Below the pieces are notes generated by a model. It was not told where the DNA came from. It made no database searches and saw only the letters and a list, made by a program, of their open reading frames with translations. Positions 18,270-26,455 of a stretch of 64,000 nucleotides of DNA are shown here, piece by piece (positions within the stretch are counted from its first letter, which is position 1; every line of letters starts with the position of its first letter). A program made the position numbers and the translations under genes. Location: positions 1 to 64,000 of the forward strand of contig NZ_JBGCCT010000029.1 of NCBI RefSeq assembly GCF_041260665.1, written 5' to 3'. This stretch comes from Catenulispora sp. GP43 (GTDB lineage: Bacteria > Actinomycetota > Actinomycetes > Streptomycetales > Catenulisporaceae).

Positions 18270-19184
18270 GTGCCTTCTCCGCTCGACGACTACCCGAGGG
18301 GCCCTCGCCTGTCCCTGCGCGAGTTCCGCCCCGACGACCTCCTGCCCTGGCAGCGCATCGCCGGCGATCCCCGCGTGGCCGCGCACACCCCGTGGCCGGC
18401 CCTGGCCACGCCGGACACCGCCGGCGCGTGGCTGGCCGAGACCGCGCGCATCGCGCAGCTCCAGCCCCGGCGCAGCTTCTACCTGGCGGTCGAGCAGTAC
18501 GGGGACCTGATCGGCTCGGCGACGCTGGACATCCTGAGCTTCCCGCACCGGCAGGGCGAGATCGGCGTGTACCTGCGCCCCGACCGCTGGGCCGAGGGCC
18601 TGGGCACCGAGGCTTCCCGGCTCCTGCTGGAGCTGGCGTTCTCCCGCCTGGAACTGCACCGCGTGCAGACCACCGTCGACCCGCGCAACACCGCCGGCAT
18701 GCGGGTCGCCGAGCACGTGAAGATGCGCCCCGAAGGCGTGCTCCTGGACCGCTTCCTGGTCGGCGGCCAGTGGCAGGACCGGGCGATGTACGCGATCACC
18801 ATGCCGGAATGGCGCGGCGGCGGCCGCGGCGGCGCGCACGCGGCGGCGGCGCCGGCGACCGCGGAGGCTGCCTCGGCTCCCGAGACCGCCGATGCCTTCG
18901 ACGCTTTCGCCAAGCCCGCCGGCACGACACCGACGGTGACAGTCTCGTTCGAGGGCGGACCCGAGGAACCGGCGCTCGGCGTGCCGATCCCGTCCCCGGC
19001 CGGGGAGCCGCAGGCCGGCACCGAGCAGGCCACCCGCGAACCGCTGGTCGGCGAGACACTCGACGACGGCCCGGCTTTCACCGACGAGCCGGACCCGGAC
19101 AAGGTCGGCGAGCCGCAGGTGCTGACGGCGCAGATCGTGATGGAGCAGATCGAGGTCGTGCACATACTGCCGCGCGAGCCGTAG
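18270..19184 (+). CDS. GNAT family N-acetyltransferase with long disordered tail
   Basis: Residues 1-185 form a RimJ/RimL-type GNAT domain. The acetyl-CoA region is around FPHRQGEIGVYLRPDRWAEGLGTEA, with the downstream HRVQTTVDPRNTAGMRVAEH typical of this branch. Such enzymes acetylate protein N-termini or small molecules. Residues about 190-304 are Ala/Pro/Glu-rich with no fold visible, well beyond the usual family length of about 185. The start is supported by the leaderless -10. The stop (TAG 19182-19184) sits at the start of a duplicated 10-mer. Confidence 0.83.
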   Translation: MPSPLDDYPRGPRLSLREFRPDDLLPWQRIAGDPRVAAHTPWPALATPDTAGAWLAETARIAQLQPRRSFYLAVEQYGDLIGSATLDILSFPHRQGEIGVYLRPDRWAEGLGTEASRLLLELAFSRLELHRVQTTVDPRNTAGMRVAEHVKMRPEGVLLDRFLVGGQWQDRAMYAITMPEWRGGGRGGAHAAAAPATAEAASAPETADAFDAFAKPAGTTPTVTVSFEGGPEEPALGVPIPSPAGEPQAGTEQATREPLVGETLDDGPAFTDEPDPDKVGEPQVLTAQIVMEQIEVVHILPREP

Positions 19185-19200
19185 CGGGTCGTAGCGGGTC
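19181..19200 (+). repeat. 10-bp tandem duplication containing the GNAT stop
   Basis: GTAGCGGGTC is repeated twice in succession. The first copy supplies the TAG stop of the acetyltransferase gene. Confidence 0.6.
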
Positions 19201-19342
19201 GCAGTGAGCCGTGGCGCGCCGCGGTGGCCTGTATGGCCCAGACCTGCATGGCCTAGCGATCGACTACCGCCGTCCGACCCCGGGTAGGCCGCCTGTCGGC
19301 GGGACACGCCGCCGTGCCCATCACTTGACCCGGGAGTCGGAA

Positions 19343-19624
19343 ATGGCCGTGTGTGAGGTTTGTGGCAACGACTACTACATGTCGTTCGACGTCGTCGCCG
19401 CCGGCGTGAAGCACACCTTCGACTCGTTCGAGTGCGCGATCCACCGCATGGCGCCGACGTGCGAGCACTGCCGCTGCCGCATCGTCGGCCACGGCGTGGA
19501 GTCCGACGGCAAGTTCTACTGCTGCGCGCACTGCGCGAACTCCGCCGGCGCCAGGGGCATCGCCGACCACGTCGACAAGGCTTCGCACCCCGGGCACCTG
19601 ATCGCCGCCGGCGGCGGTGCGTGA
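19343..19624 (+). CDS. Cysteine/histidine-rich small protein, metallothionein-like
   Basis: A 93-residue protein with ten Cys and several His in paired motifs: CEVCGN at the start, FECAIH, CEHCRCR, and CCAHC near residue 56. It matches a family of actinobacterial proteins often labelled prokaryotic metallothionein, and the pattern suggests two zinc-binding knuckles. The ATG at 19343 has GGGAG upstream. I infer metal storage or a zinc-ribbon structural role; no enzyme domain is present. It converges on the PadR gene. Confidence 0.78.
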   Translation: MAVCEVCGNDYYMSFDVVAAGVKHTFDSFECAIHRMAPTCEHCRCRIVGHGVESDGKFYCCAHCANSAGARGIADHVDKASHPGHLIAAGGGA

Positions 19625-19642
19625 GCTGACGATCTCGGCCGG

Positions 19643-20263
19643 TCAGCTGCCGTCGGCCTCGGCCTCGGCCGCGGCAGCTTCCGCATCGGCTTCCGCGACG
19701 GCTTCCGTGTCGGGCTTCGCCGTGCCGAAGTCCTCGGCCGTCATGATGTCGGTGTCGTGGGCCCACTGCGCCCAGCCCGCCAGCGCCTCGTTGATGCGGA
19801 TCCCGGCCTCCAGCGCTATCCGCATCGCGCGTGTCTGCGTGCTCGTGCCCCAGTCGCCGCGGTCCTTGGTGGCCGCGTAGCCGCGGAGCGCCTCCGCCGT
19901 CTGGGCGAAGAACGCCTGCTCGGACGCCAGGTGGGCTTTGAGATCCTCGGGCTCCATCAGCCAGAAGAAGTACGCGCGGAACAGCGTCTCCATGCGGAAG
20001 GTGTGGTCCACCTCCGCCGCCGCCAGCCAGCGGCGGACCTCGGCCAGACCCTCGTCGGTGATGCGGTACGCCTTGCGGCGGCGCGGGCCGGTGCTCTCGA
20101 CCTCGATAAGGCCGGCCGATTCCAGGCGGGCCAGTTCCGAGTAGATCTGCGGGTGCTGGGCCGGCCAGACCGAGCCGAGGGCTTCGGAGAAGCGGCGAGC
20201 GAGGTCGTAGCCGCTGGCCGGGCCTTCGGCGAGCAGGCCGAGCAGGCCGTGGCGCAGCGACAT
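19643..20263 (-). CDS. PadR family transcriptional regulator
   Basis: A 206-residue PadR-type repressor. The N-terminal winged helix is about residues 1-80 (SLRHGLLGLLAEGPASGYDLARRF, then the YSELARLESAGLIEVE wing region). The C-terminal part is the helical dimerisation domain, and residues 180-206 are an Ala/Glu/Asp tail. The ATG at 20263 has AGGAGG nine bases upstream. It is divergent from two SDR genes. The intergenic DNA carries two overlapping ATGT-N8-ACAT sites, the known PadR operator form, so it probably represses the SDR pair and itself. Confidence 0.9.
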   Translation of the reverse strand: MSLRHGLLGLLAEGPASGYDLARRFSEALGSVWPAQHPQIYSELARLESAGLIEVESTGPRRRKAYRITDEGLAEVRRWLAAAEVDHTFRMETLFRAYFFWLMEPEDLKAHLASEQAFFAQTAEALRGYAATKDRGDWGTSTQTRAMRIALEAGIRINEALAGWAQWAHDTDIMTAEDFGTAKPDTEAVAEADAEAAAAEAEADGS

Positions 20264-20322
20264 CGGCGGGGTCCTCCTGGCGGCGTGGGCGGGCTGACGA
20301 CCATCTTGACACATCCGCCGGT

Positions 20323-20356
20323 ACATGTAGACGATGACATGTAAGAAGAGACATGT
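20323..20356. promoter_or_regulatory. Overlapping PadR operators, ACATGT at 14-bp spacing
   Basis: ACATGT occurs at 20323-20328, 20337-20342 and 20351-20356, exactly 14 bases apart. Consecutive copies form two ATGT-N8-ACAT sites (20325-20340 and 20339-20354), matching the classical PadR binding motif. The site lies between the PadR and SDR genes. Confidence 0.75.
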
Positions 20357-20383
20357 TGAGTTGTACGTATGGGAGGGGCTGCC

Positions 20384-21238
20384 ATGCAGGACGAGCAGAT
20401 ACGCGCGGTCTTGGTGACCGGAGCCGGCGGCGGAGTGGGCCGCGCGACCACGCAGGCGCTGACCGAGCGCGGATTCCGGGTCTACGCCGCGGTGCACGAA
20501 CCCGGCGGGGAGCCCCCGCAACACCCTGATGTCCGAACCCTGCGCCTGGACGTGACCGACCCCGCGAGCGTCGCCGACGCCGTCGCCCAGGTCCGGAACG
20601 ACGACTGCACCGCGCTGCACGGCATCGTCAACAACGCCGGCATCATCGTCCAGGGCCCGCTGGAGCTGGTGAGCGCGCCCGACCTGCGCCGCCAGTTCGA
20701 CGTCAACGTCTTCGGCGCGGTCGCCGTCACCCAGGCGTTCCTGCCGCTGCTGCGCGCCGGCCACGGCCGCCTGGTGAACATCACGGCCGCCACCGCCCGC
20801 GTCGCAGGCCCCTTCTTCGGCCCGATCTCGGCCAGCAAGGCGGCGCTGCAATCGCTGTCCGACGCCCAGCGCCTGGAGCTGGCGCACTGGGGCCTGCCGG
20901 TGGTGGTGATCGAGCCGGGGCTCATCGACACTGGGATCTTCACCAAGGCCGCGGCCACCACCGCGAAGGCGAAGGCCACCTTGAGCCCGGCCCAGCGAGC
21001 GCTCTACGAGACGCAGGTCGGCGCGGTCGACGCCGCCCTGGCCAAGTCCAAGCCCGCGCCGCCGGCGATCGTGGCCGACGCCGTGGTCAAGGCCCTGACC
21101 GCGCGCAGGCCCAAGCCCCGCTACACCGTCGGCCCCGACACCCGCCTGCTCGGCCTGTTGGCCCGGTTGCCCCTGCGCACCCGCGACCGGCTGCTCGCGG
21201 GCGTCATGGGCCTGAACAAGATCCCCGCGGCGCGATGA
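20384..21238 (+). CDS. Short-chain dehydrogenase/reductase, first of pair
   Basis: An SDR of about 284 residues: VTGAGGGVGRAT for cofactor, NNAG, a serine region at NITAATARVAG and the active-site lysine in SASKAAL. The usual YxxxK tyrosine is replaced: the sequence at that point is FFGPISASKAAL, so Ser stands in the catalytic Tyr position (SxxxK). The C-terminal region extends to a hydrophobic RLPLRTRDRLLAG helix. I chose the ATG at 20384, with GGAGGGG upstream, over one at 20369. The stop overlaps the next start (ATGA), so the pair is coupled. The substrate is unknown. Confidence 0.85.
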   Translation: MQDEQIRAVLVTGAGGGVGRATTQALTERGFRVYAAVHEPGGEPPQHPDVRTLRLDVTDPASVADAVAQVRNDDCTALHGIVNNAGIIVQGPLELVSAPDLRRQFDVNVFGAVAVTQAFLPLLRAGHGRLVNITAATARVAGPFFGPISASKAALQSLSDAQRLELAHWGLPVVVIEPGLIDTGIFTKAAATTAKAKATLSPAQRALYETQVGAVDAALAKSKPAPPAIVADAVVKALTARRPKPRYTVGPDTRLLGLLARLPLRTRDRLLAGVMGLNKIPAAR

Positions 21239-22116
21239 GCGGAGCCCGGGAGGCCGGCGAGGACGGCAAGACCAGCGAGACCGTCCCGCGCACGATCGTG
21301 GTCATCGGCGCCACCTCGGGCATCGGCCGGGCCTGCGCACTCCGACTCGCCGACGCGGGTCACCGACTGATCCTGGTGGGCCGGGACCGTCGGCGCGGTG
21401 CGGAACTGGCGAAGCAGACCGGCGCGGTCTTCGTCGGCGGAGATGTCTCCACCCGTGCCGGCATCGAGGCGGTCGCCGCGGGCGTCCAAGCCGAGACCGA
21501 CAGCATCGACACCCTGGTCAACAACGCCGGTGTCATGATCCCCCGCCGGACGCTGACCGACGAGGGCCTGGAGCTGAACTTCGCCGTCCACCACCTGGCG
21601 CCGTTCACCACGACCAGTCTGCTGATGCCGCTGCTCGCGCGCGGTGCCGGACGTGTCGTCAACACCAACTCCGAAGGACACCGCGCACCGCTGTTCGGAG
21701 GAGGCGACGTCCGACTCGACTTCGACGACCTGCAATCAGCGCACGGTTACAGCCCCTACCTGGCCTACAGCCGTTCCAAGCTCGCGAATCTCCTGTTCAC
21801 CGCCGAGTTCCACCGCCGCCAGCCCGCCTTCCAGACCGTCGCGGTGCACCCGGGCATGGTCCGCACCAGGCTCGTGCGCTCCATGCACAGTCCGGGGTTC
21901 TGGCTGCTCAGCACGGCGACACGCTGGATGCTCGCGTCGCCGGCCCGGGGCGGCCGGCCGCTCGCCGACCTGGCGACGGCCCCGGCGATCCACAACGGCG
22001 GGTACTACAACGGCAGCCGCCCCTCCACTCCTTCACCGCACGCGGCAAGCCGCGCCGACGCCGAGCAGCTCTGGCAGGTGACTGAGAAGCTGCGCGGCCC
22101 GTTCGTCGCGGCGTAG
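21235..22116 (+). CDS. Short-chain dehydrogenase/reductase, second of pair
   Basis: This 293-residue SDR resembles the retinol-dehydrogenase/WW-oxidoreductase-like branch. It has IGATSGIGRA, NNAGVM, NFAVHHLAPF, a serine in NTNSEGH and catalytic YSRSKLAN. It has the ATGA overlap with the preceding SDR and no promoter of its own. Together they form a PadR-controlled two-gene unit; the first lacks the normal tyrosine, while this one keeps it. A paired oxidation/reduction of a hydrophobic substrate is possible but unproven. Confidence 0.86.
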   Translation: MSGAREAGEDGKTSETVPRTIVVIGATSGIGRACALRLADAGHRLILVGRDRRRGAELAKQTGAVFVGGDVSTRAGIEAVAAGVQAETDSIDTLVNNAGVMIPRRTLTDEGLELNFAVHHLAPFTTTSLLMPLLARGAGRVVNTNSEGHRAPLFGGGDVRLDFDDLQSAHGYSPYLAYSRSKLANLLFTAEFHRRQPAFQTVAVHPGMVRTRLVRSMHSPGFWLLSTATRWMLASPARGGRPLADLATAPAIHNGGYYNGSRPSTPSPHAASRADAEQLWQVTEKLRGPFVAA

Positions 22117-22132
22117 CCAGCCTGCCCGGCGC

Positions 22133-23506
22133 CTACGCCTCCCGCGCCGCCAGCCCCAACCGCCGGGCCGCCTCTTCCAGGCGGCTCGGCGGCAGCCCCG
22201 CGTAGCCGAGAACCAGCCCCGGCGGCCCCGGCGCGAACCGCATCGGCGCGAGCGGCTGCACCCGGACCCCGTGCGCGGCGGCCGCCACGGTCACCGCGTC
22301 CTCGTCGCTGCCCGGCGGCAGGTCCGCCAGCACGTGCAGCCCCGCCGCCACGCCGCGCATCTTCCAGTGCGGCAGCTCCGCGGCCAGGGCCGTCACCAGC
22401 GCGTCGCGGCGGGTGCGGTAGCGGCGGCGGACGGTGCGCAGGTGGCGGTCGTAGGCGCCGGTGCCGATCAGGTGGGCCATGGCGAGGTGGTCCAGGACCG
22501 AGCCGCCGAGGTCGCTGTTCAGCCGGATCTCGCGCATCCGCTCGGCCAGGCGCGGCGGGGCGACGGCCCAGCCGAGGCGCAGGGCCGGGGCCAGGGACTT
22601 GCTCGTGGTGCCCAGGTACAGCACCCGGTCCGGGGCCATGCCCTGCAGACAGCCGACGGGGTCGCGGTCGTAGCGGAACTCGGCGTCGTAGTCGTCCTCG
22701 ATGACCAGGCCGTCGGCGGCGCGGGCCCAGGCGATCAGCTCGGCGCGGCGGTTCGGGGCCAGGACCACGCCGGTCGGGTACTGGTGGGCCGGGCCGGCGA
22801 AGACGACGGTCGCCGCCGTCCGCCGCAGCTCGGCCACCACCAGGCCGGCCTCGTCCACCGGCACGCCGACCAGCGTCATCCCCGAGGCCTCCAGCAGGTG
22901 GCGCGGCCGGTCCGCCGAGGGGTCCTCGACGGCCAGCACCCGGTGTCCGAGTTCGTGCAGCGCCCGCAGGCCGAGGGCCAGGCCCTGGGCCGAGCCGTTG
23001 ATGGCGACCACGCGCTCGGGCGTGGCTTCGGCGGCGCGCACCCGCCGCAGGTAGGCCGCGACCTCCTCGCGGAAGCGCGGCACGCCGCCGGGGTCGCCGT
23101 ACCCCAGTTCGGTGTTGGGCAGGTCGCTGAGCACCCGGCGCTGCGCGGTCACCCACGCCGTGCGCGGGAACGCGCCCAGGTCCGGCCGCCCCGGCGTCAG
23201 GTCGAACTCCGGCTCCGCCTCGGCCGGGTCCGGCGCGGCCGCGGCCTGCTCCCCCACCGCGTGCCCGCTGGCCACCCAGGTCCCGGCGCCGGTCCGGCTG
23301 AGCAGGTACCCCTCCGCGACCAGCTGCTGATACGCCTCGACCACCAGCCCCCGCGACACCCGCAGCTCGGCCGCCAGCTGCCGGCTCGGCGGCAGCACGG
23401 TCCCGCCGGCCACCCGCCCGGCGCGGATGCCGTCGCGCAGCCCGACGACCAGCTGCTCGACCAGGCGGCCAGCCGAGCGGTCCACGGTCACCAGGATCTC
23501 GGCCAT
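22133..23506 (-). CDS. MocR/PdxR-type GntR regulator with aminotransferase domain
   Basis: A 457-residue fusion: residues 1-75 are a GntR winged helix (LPPSRQLAAELRVSRGLVVEAYQQLVAEGYL), and about 110-450 are a fold-type-I aminotransferase domain binding pyridoxal phosphate. The PLP-lysine region is LYLGTTSKSLAPALRLGW, and INGSAQGLALGL and IEDDYDAEFRYD are also present. Such regulators respond to PLP or amino compounds. It is divergent from an EamA transporter, a common pairing, and the gap carries repeated GATTGGT motifs. I expect it to activate or repress the transporter. Confidence 0.92.
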   Translation of the reverse strand: MAEILVTVDRSAGRLVEQLVVGLRDGIRAGRVAGGTVLPPSRQLAAELRVSRGLVVEAYQQLVAEGYLLSRTGAGTWVASGHAVGEQAAAAPDPAEAEPEFDLTPGRPDLGAFPRTAWVTAQRRVLSDLPNTELGYGDPGGVPRFREEVAAYLRRVRAAEATPERVVAINGSAQGLALGLRALHELGHRVLAVEDPSADRPRHLLEASGMTLVGVPVDEAGLVVAELRRTAATVVFAGPAHQYPTGVVLAPNRRAELIAWARAADGLVIEDDYDAEFRYDRDPVGCLQGMAPDRVLYLGTTSKSLAPALRLGWAVAPPRLAERMREIRLNSDLGGSVLDHLAMAHLIGTGAYDRHLRTVRRRYRTRRDALVTALAAELPHWKMRGVAAGLHVLADLPPGSDEDAVTVAAAAHGVRVQPLAPMRFAPGPPGLVLGYAGLPPSRLEEAARRLGLAAREA

Positions 23507-23507
23507 C

Positions 23508-23557
23508 GATTGGTCCCCTTTTCACGGCGCTGATTGGTTCTTACTCGCAGACCAATC
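23508..23557. promoter_or_regulatory. Repeated GATTGGT sites between MocR and EamA genes
   Basis: GATTGGT occurs at 23508-23514 and 23532-23538 as direct repeats, and its complement ACCAATC is at 23551-23557. This is a likely binding region for the MocR protein. Confidence 0.6.
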
Positions 23558-23563
23558 GGATCC

Positions 23564-23569
23564 TAGCCT
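23564..23569 (+). promoter_or_regulatory. Candidate -10 box, leaderless EamA gene
   Basis: TAGCCT lies exactly six bases before the ATG at 23576, just downstream of the third GATTGGT-type site. Confidence 0.5.
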
Positions 23570-23575
23570 CGCAGC

Positions 23576-24523
23576 ATGTCCACGATCACGGAAGCGGCGG
23601 GGACCAGGGAAGCGCCGGGCGGCCGCACCGCCGAGGGTGCGCAGGCCCCGGACCGCCGCGCCGGAACCCGCCACATCGCCCAGGGCACCCTGGCCATGGC
23701 GGTGCTCGGTGCCTCCACCGCCGTCAGCGCCCACCTCACCCGCTACCCGGTCCTCGGCGGCCAGGCCCTGCGCTACACGCTCGCCGCCGCGGTCTTCGCG
23801 GTCATCGTGCGGCGCCGAGGCCTGCCCCGCATCCGCCCGACGGCCCGCGAATGGCTCCTGCTGACCCTGCTGTCGGCCACGGGCCTGGTGCTGTTCAACA
23901 TCTTCGTCCTGGCCGCGCTCCGGCACACCGACGCCGCCACCCTCGGCAGCGTCGTGGCCTGCTCGCCGCTGGTCCTGGCGATCGCCGGGCCGCTGGTCAG
24001 CCGCGGCGGCCACCGGCTGCGCAGGGGCCCGGCGATCGGCGCCGCAGGGCTGGTCGTCGCCGGGAGCGCGATGGTGCAGGGCTTCGGGCACGGGAGCGCG
24101 GCCGGGATCGTCTTCGCCGTGCTGACCCTCGGCTGCGAGGCGTTGTTCTCGCTGCTGGCGGTGCCGCTGCTGCCGAAGTTCGGCGAGCTGCGGGTCTCGG
24201 CGTACGTCACCGCCGTCGCCGTCCCGGTCCTCTTGGTCGCGGGCCTGGCCACAGACGGCACCGCGATCCTGCGCGTGCCCACGCTCGGCGAGGGCGCGGC
24301 GCTGCTGTACCTCGCGCTGCCCCTGACCGTCGGCGCCTTCCTGCTCTGGTACCGCGCGCTCGGCGGCCTCGGTCCGCAGCGCGCGGGACTGCTGATCGGG
24401 ACCGTGCCGGTCGCGGCCTGCGCCGCCAGCGCCGCGCTCGGAGTCGGGACGCCGGGGATCGCGCAGCTGGCGGGGGTGGCGGTCGTGGTGGCGGGGATCG
24501 TGGTCGGACTGGCGAAGAGTTGA
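23576..24523 (+). CDS. EamA/DMT family transporter
   Basis: This 315-residue membrane protein of the drug/metabolite transporter superfamily has two EamA repeats and about ten hydrophobic segments after a 35-residue hydrophilic N-terminus. Members move amino acids, amines or metabolites across the inner membrane, often by efflux. Divergence from a MocR regulator suggests an amine- or amino-acid-like substrate (inference). The start is supported by the leaderless -10 spacing. Confidence 0.9.
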   Translation: MSTITEAAGTREAPGGRTAEGAQAPDRRAGTRHIAQGTLAMAVLGASTAVSAHLTRYPVLGGQALRYTLAAAVFAVIVRRRGLPRIRPTAREWLLLTLLSATGLVLFNIFVLAALRHTDAATLGSVVACSPLVLAIAGPLVSRGGHRLRRGPAIGAAGLVVAGSAMVQGFGHGSAAGIVFAVLTLGCEALFSLLAVPLLPKFGELRVSAYVTAVAVPVLLVAGLATDGTAILRVPTLGEGAALLYLALPLTVGAFLLWYRALGGLGPQRAGLLIGTVPVAACAASAALGVGTPGIAQLAGVAVVVAGIVVGLAKS

Positions 24524-24570
24524 GGCCCTCGTTAGTGCCACCTGCCTCCAGCACGCTTAGCGACGTCGGG

Positions 24571-24576
24571 TAGCGT
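24571..24576 (+). promoter_or_regulatory. Candidate -10 box, leaderless SURF1 gene
   Basis: TAGCGT is followed by six bases and GTG at 24583. Confidence 0.45.
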
Positions 24577-24582
24577 CAACCC

Positions 24583-25503
24583 GTGTCTCGGTACCGATTC
24601 GTCTTCTCCTGGCGCTGGATCCGCCTGCATGTCCTGATCTGGCTGATCCTCATCCCCTCGTTCATCGGCCTGGGGATGTGGCAGCGGAGCCGCTATCACG
24701 AGCGCACGGCGGAGAACGCCGTCATCCGGACCGCGATGAACGCCCCGCCGGTGCCGATCGAGGGCGCCGACCCGGTGGGCGCCGCCGTCGCGAAGCAGGA
24801 CCGCTGGAAGCAGCTCACGCTGGTCGGGACCTTCGACACGGCCCACCAGTTCCTGGCGCGCAACCACCAGGAGAACGGCAACCCGGGCTTCTACGTGATC
24901 ACTCCGATGACGCTCGGCGACGGCACGTCCGTCCTGGTCAACCGGGGATGGATCCCGACCGTGAGCTCCGATGAGCAGCAGTCGCCGACGATCCCGGCGC
25001 CGCCGTCCGGCACGGTCACCGTCACCGGGCGCCTGCAGCAGTCCGAGACCAAGGGCAACACCGGTATCCGGGACGTCACCACCGGGCTGCCGACCGGCCA
25101 GATCAGTCTCATCAACACCGACGCGCTGGCCCTGAAGACCGGGCTGCAACTGCGCGGCGGCTACGCCGAGGTGATCACCTCGAAGCCGGCCGACTCGGCG
25201 GCGAACTCCGCGGGGGTGCAGATCACCCCGGTCGACGCGCCGTCCCTGGATGAGGGCCCGTACCTGTCCTACTGGTTTCAGTGGTGGCTGTTCTGCGTGA
25301 TCGCGGCCGGAGGCTGGGTGACGATCATCCGGCGCGAGGCCCAGCACCGGGACCGGGAGGCCGCCGAGGCGGCCGAAGAGGACGAGTACGACGAGGACGA
25401 GCACGAGGACCAGTACGAGGACGGCGAGCCCGGCGCCGGCGCCGGAGCCGACGCGGAGGCCGAGGACCCGGCCTCCGCCCCGGCTACCGCGCCAGCGCCC
25501 TGA
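24583..25503 (+). CDS. SURF1 family protein
   Basis: SURF1 proteins assist haem insertion and assembly of cytochrome c oxidase. Two transmembrane segments flank a soluble domain: about residues 15-32 (LHVLIWLILIPSFIGLGMW) and about 228-246 (WFQWWLFCVIAAGGWVTII). Between them are conserved RWKQLTLVGTFD and VLVNRGWIP segments. The last 50 residues are an acidic, Ala/Pro-rich tail. The 3' end overlaps the opposite-strand gene by 20 bases. ctaA and ctaB lie elsewhere in the window. Confidence 0.9.
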   Translation: MSRYRFVFSWRWIRLHVLIWLILIPSFIGLGMWQRSRYHERTAENAVIRTAMNAPPVPIEGADPVGAAVAKQDRWKQLTLVGTFDTAHQFLARNHQENGNPGFYVITPMTLGDGTSVLVNRGWIPTVSSDEQQSPTIPAPPSGTVTVTGRLQQSETKGNTGIRDVTTGLPTGQISLINTDALALKTGLQLRGGYAEVITSKPADSAANSAGVQITPVDAPSLDEGPYLSYWFQWWLFCVIAAGGWVTIIRREAQHRDREAAEAAEEDEYDEDEHEDQYEDGEPGAGAGADAEAEDPASAPATAPAP

Positions 25504-26455
25504 GCACGTCTGCCAGCTCCTGCGTGGGCTCGAACCGGATCCCGTCTTCGGCCCGGCGCGAGCCCTGCCGGTAGAGGACCCCGTCGCGCCACCAGAACAG
25601 CTGGTCGCTGACCGGGCCCGGCCCGGTCTCGTACTGCCGCCGGGCCAGGCGCAGCATGCCCTCGGCCGCGGCCACCGCCTCCGGTCCGCGCACCGGGTGC
25701 GCCGCGAAGAGGCCGCGGTTCGGTATGACCACCAGCGCGCCGTTGCTGTCGACGGACACGTAGTCCGGCAGCCAGAAGGAGTGCGTCGGCGCGTAGCCGG
25801 AACCGCCGCGCACCACCGTGATGCTGACGCCCTCGGCCTCCAGCAGGCGGGTCTCCAGCAGCCCCTCGCGGCGCACGTTCTCCCGCGCGGTCCGGTAGGC
25901 CTCGCGGGCGGTCACCTTCCAGCGCGCCAGGTCCCCATACGCGACCGGGCCCTCCTCGGGCCGGTACCAGCGCACGCCGGCGCCCAGCGGGTCGCGCAGC
26001 GGCGAGGGCGGGACCAGCTCCAGCACCTCGACCAGGCCGTCGGCGCAGAACCGGTGCTCTATGCCGGCCAGGGCCGCGGAGTCGGCGTCGTCGCCGCCGA
26101 ACAGCCGGGCGCGGATCCGGCCGCGGACCGAGGCCCACTCCGAGTCGTGGTCGCCGGTGGAGGACACGGAGCTGGCGTAGAACCCTGAGGGGTCCACGCG
26201 CGCGAGCACCAGTTCCTCGACCAGCTCGGGCCAGTCGGCCTTCTCGGCGACCTCCATCCGGCGCTTGAGGGCGGCCAGCGGCCAGCGGCCCCGGTGTGGG
26301 CCGTAGACCTCGATCAGCCCCTCCTCGACGATCGACCACGCGCAGCCGCGACGGCGCAGCTCCACGTCGAGCAGACCCACCATCGCCACCGCTACCGGGT
26401 CCCCTTCCGGCCAGCTCCTACGAGCCTCGGCGGCGTGGCGTCCGTTCGTTCCCAC
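25484..26455 (-). CDS. Uncharacterized protein, possibly DUF1444-like
   Basis: I do not recognise this 323-residue protein with confidence. It is soluble, with no signal peptide or membrane segment. The C-terminal half (LVVIPNRGLFAAHPVRGPEAVAAAEGMLRLARRQYETGPGPVSDQLFWW) has the feel of DUF1444/YtpQ-like proteins, but this is memory only. It converges on SURF1 with a 20-base overlap of the 3' ends. The base composition is normal for the window, so it is probably a resident gene. Confidence 0.72.
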   Translation of the reverse strand: MGTNGRHAAEARRSWPEGDPVAVAMVGLLDVELRRRGCAWSIVEEGLIEVYGPHRGRWPLAALKRRMEVAEKADWPELVEELVLARVDPSGFYASSVSSTGDHDSEWASVRGRIRARLFGGDDADSAALAGIEHRFCADGLVEVLELVPPSPLRDPLGAGVRWYRPEEGPVAYGDLARWKVTAREAYRTARENVRREGLLETRLLEAEGVSITVVRGGSGYAPTHSFWLPDYVSVDSNGALVVIPNRGLFAAHPVRGPEAVAAAEGMLRLARRQYETGPGPVSDQLFWWRDGVLYRQGSRRAEDGIRFEPTQELADVLRALAR

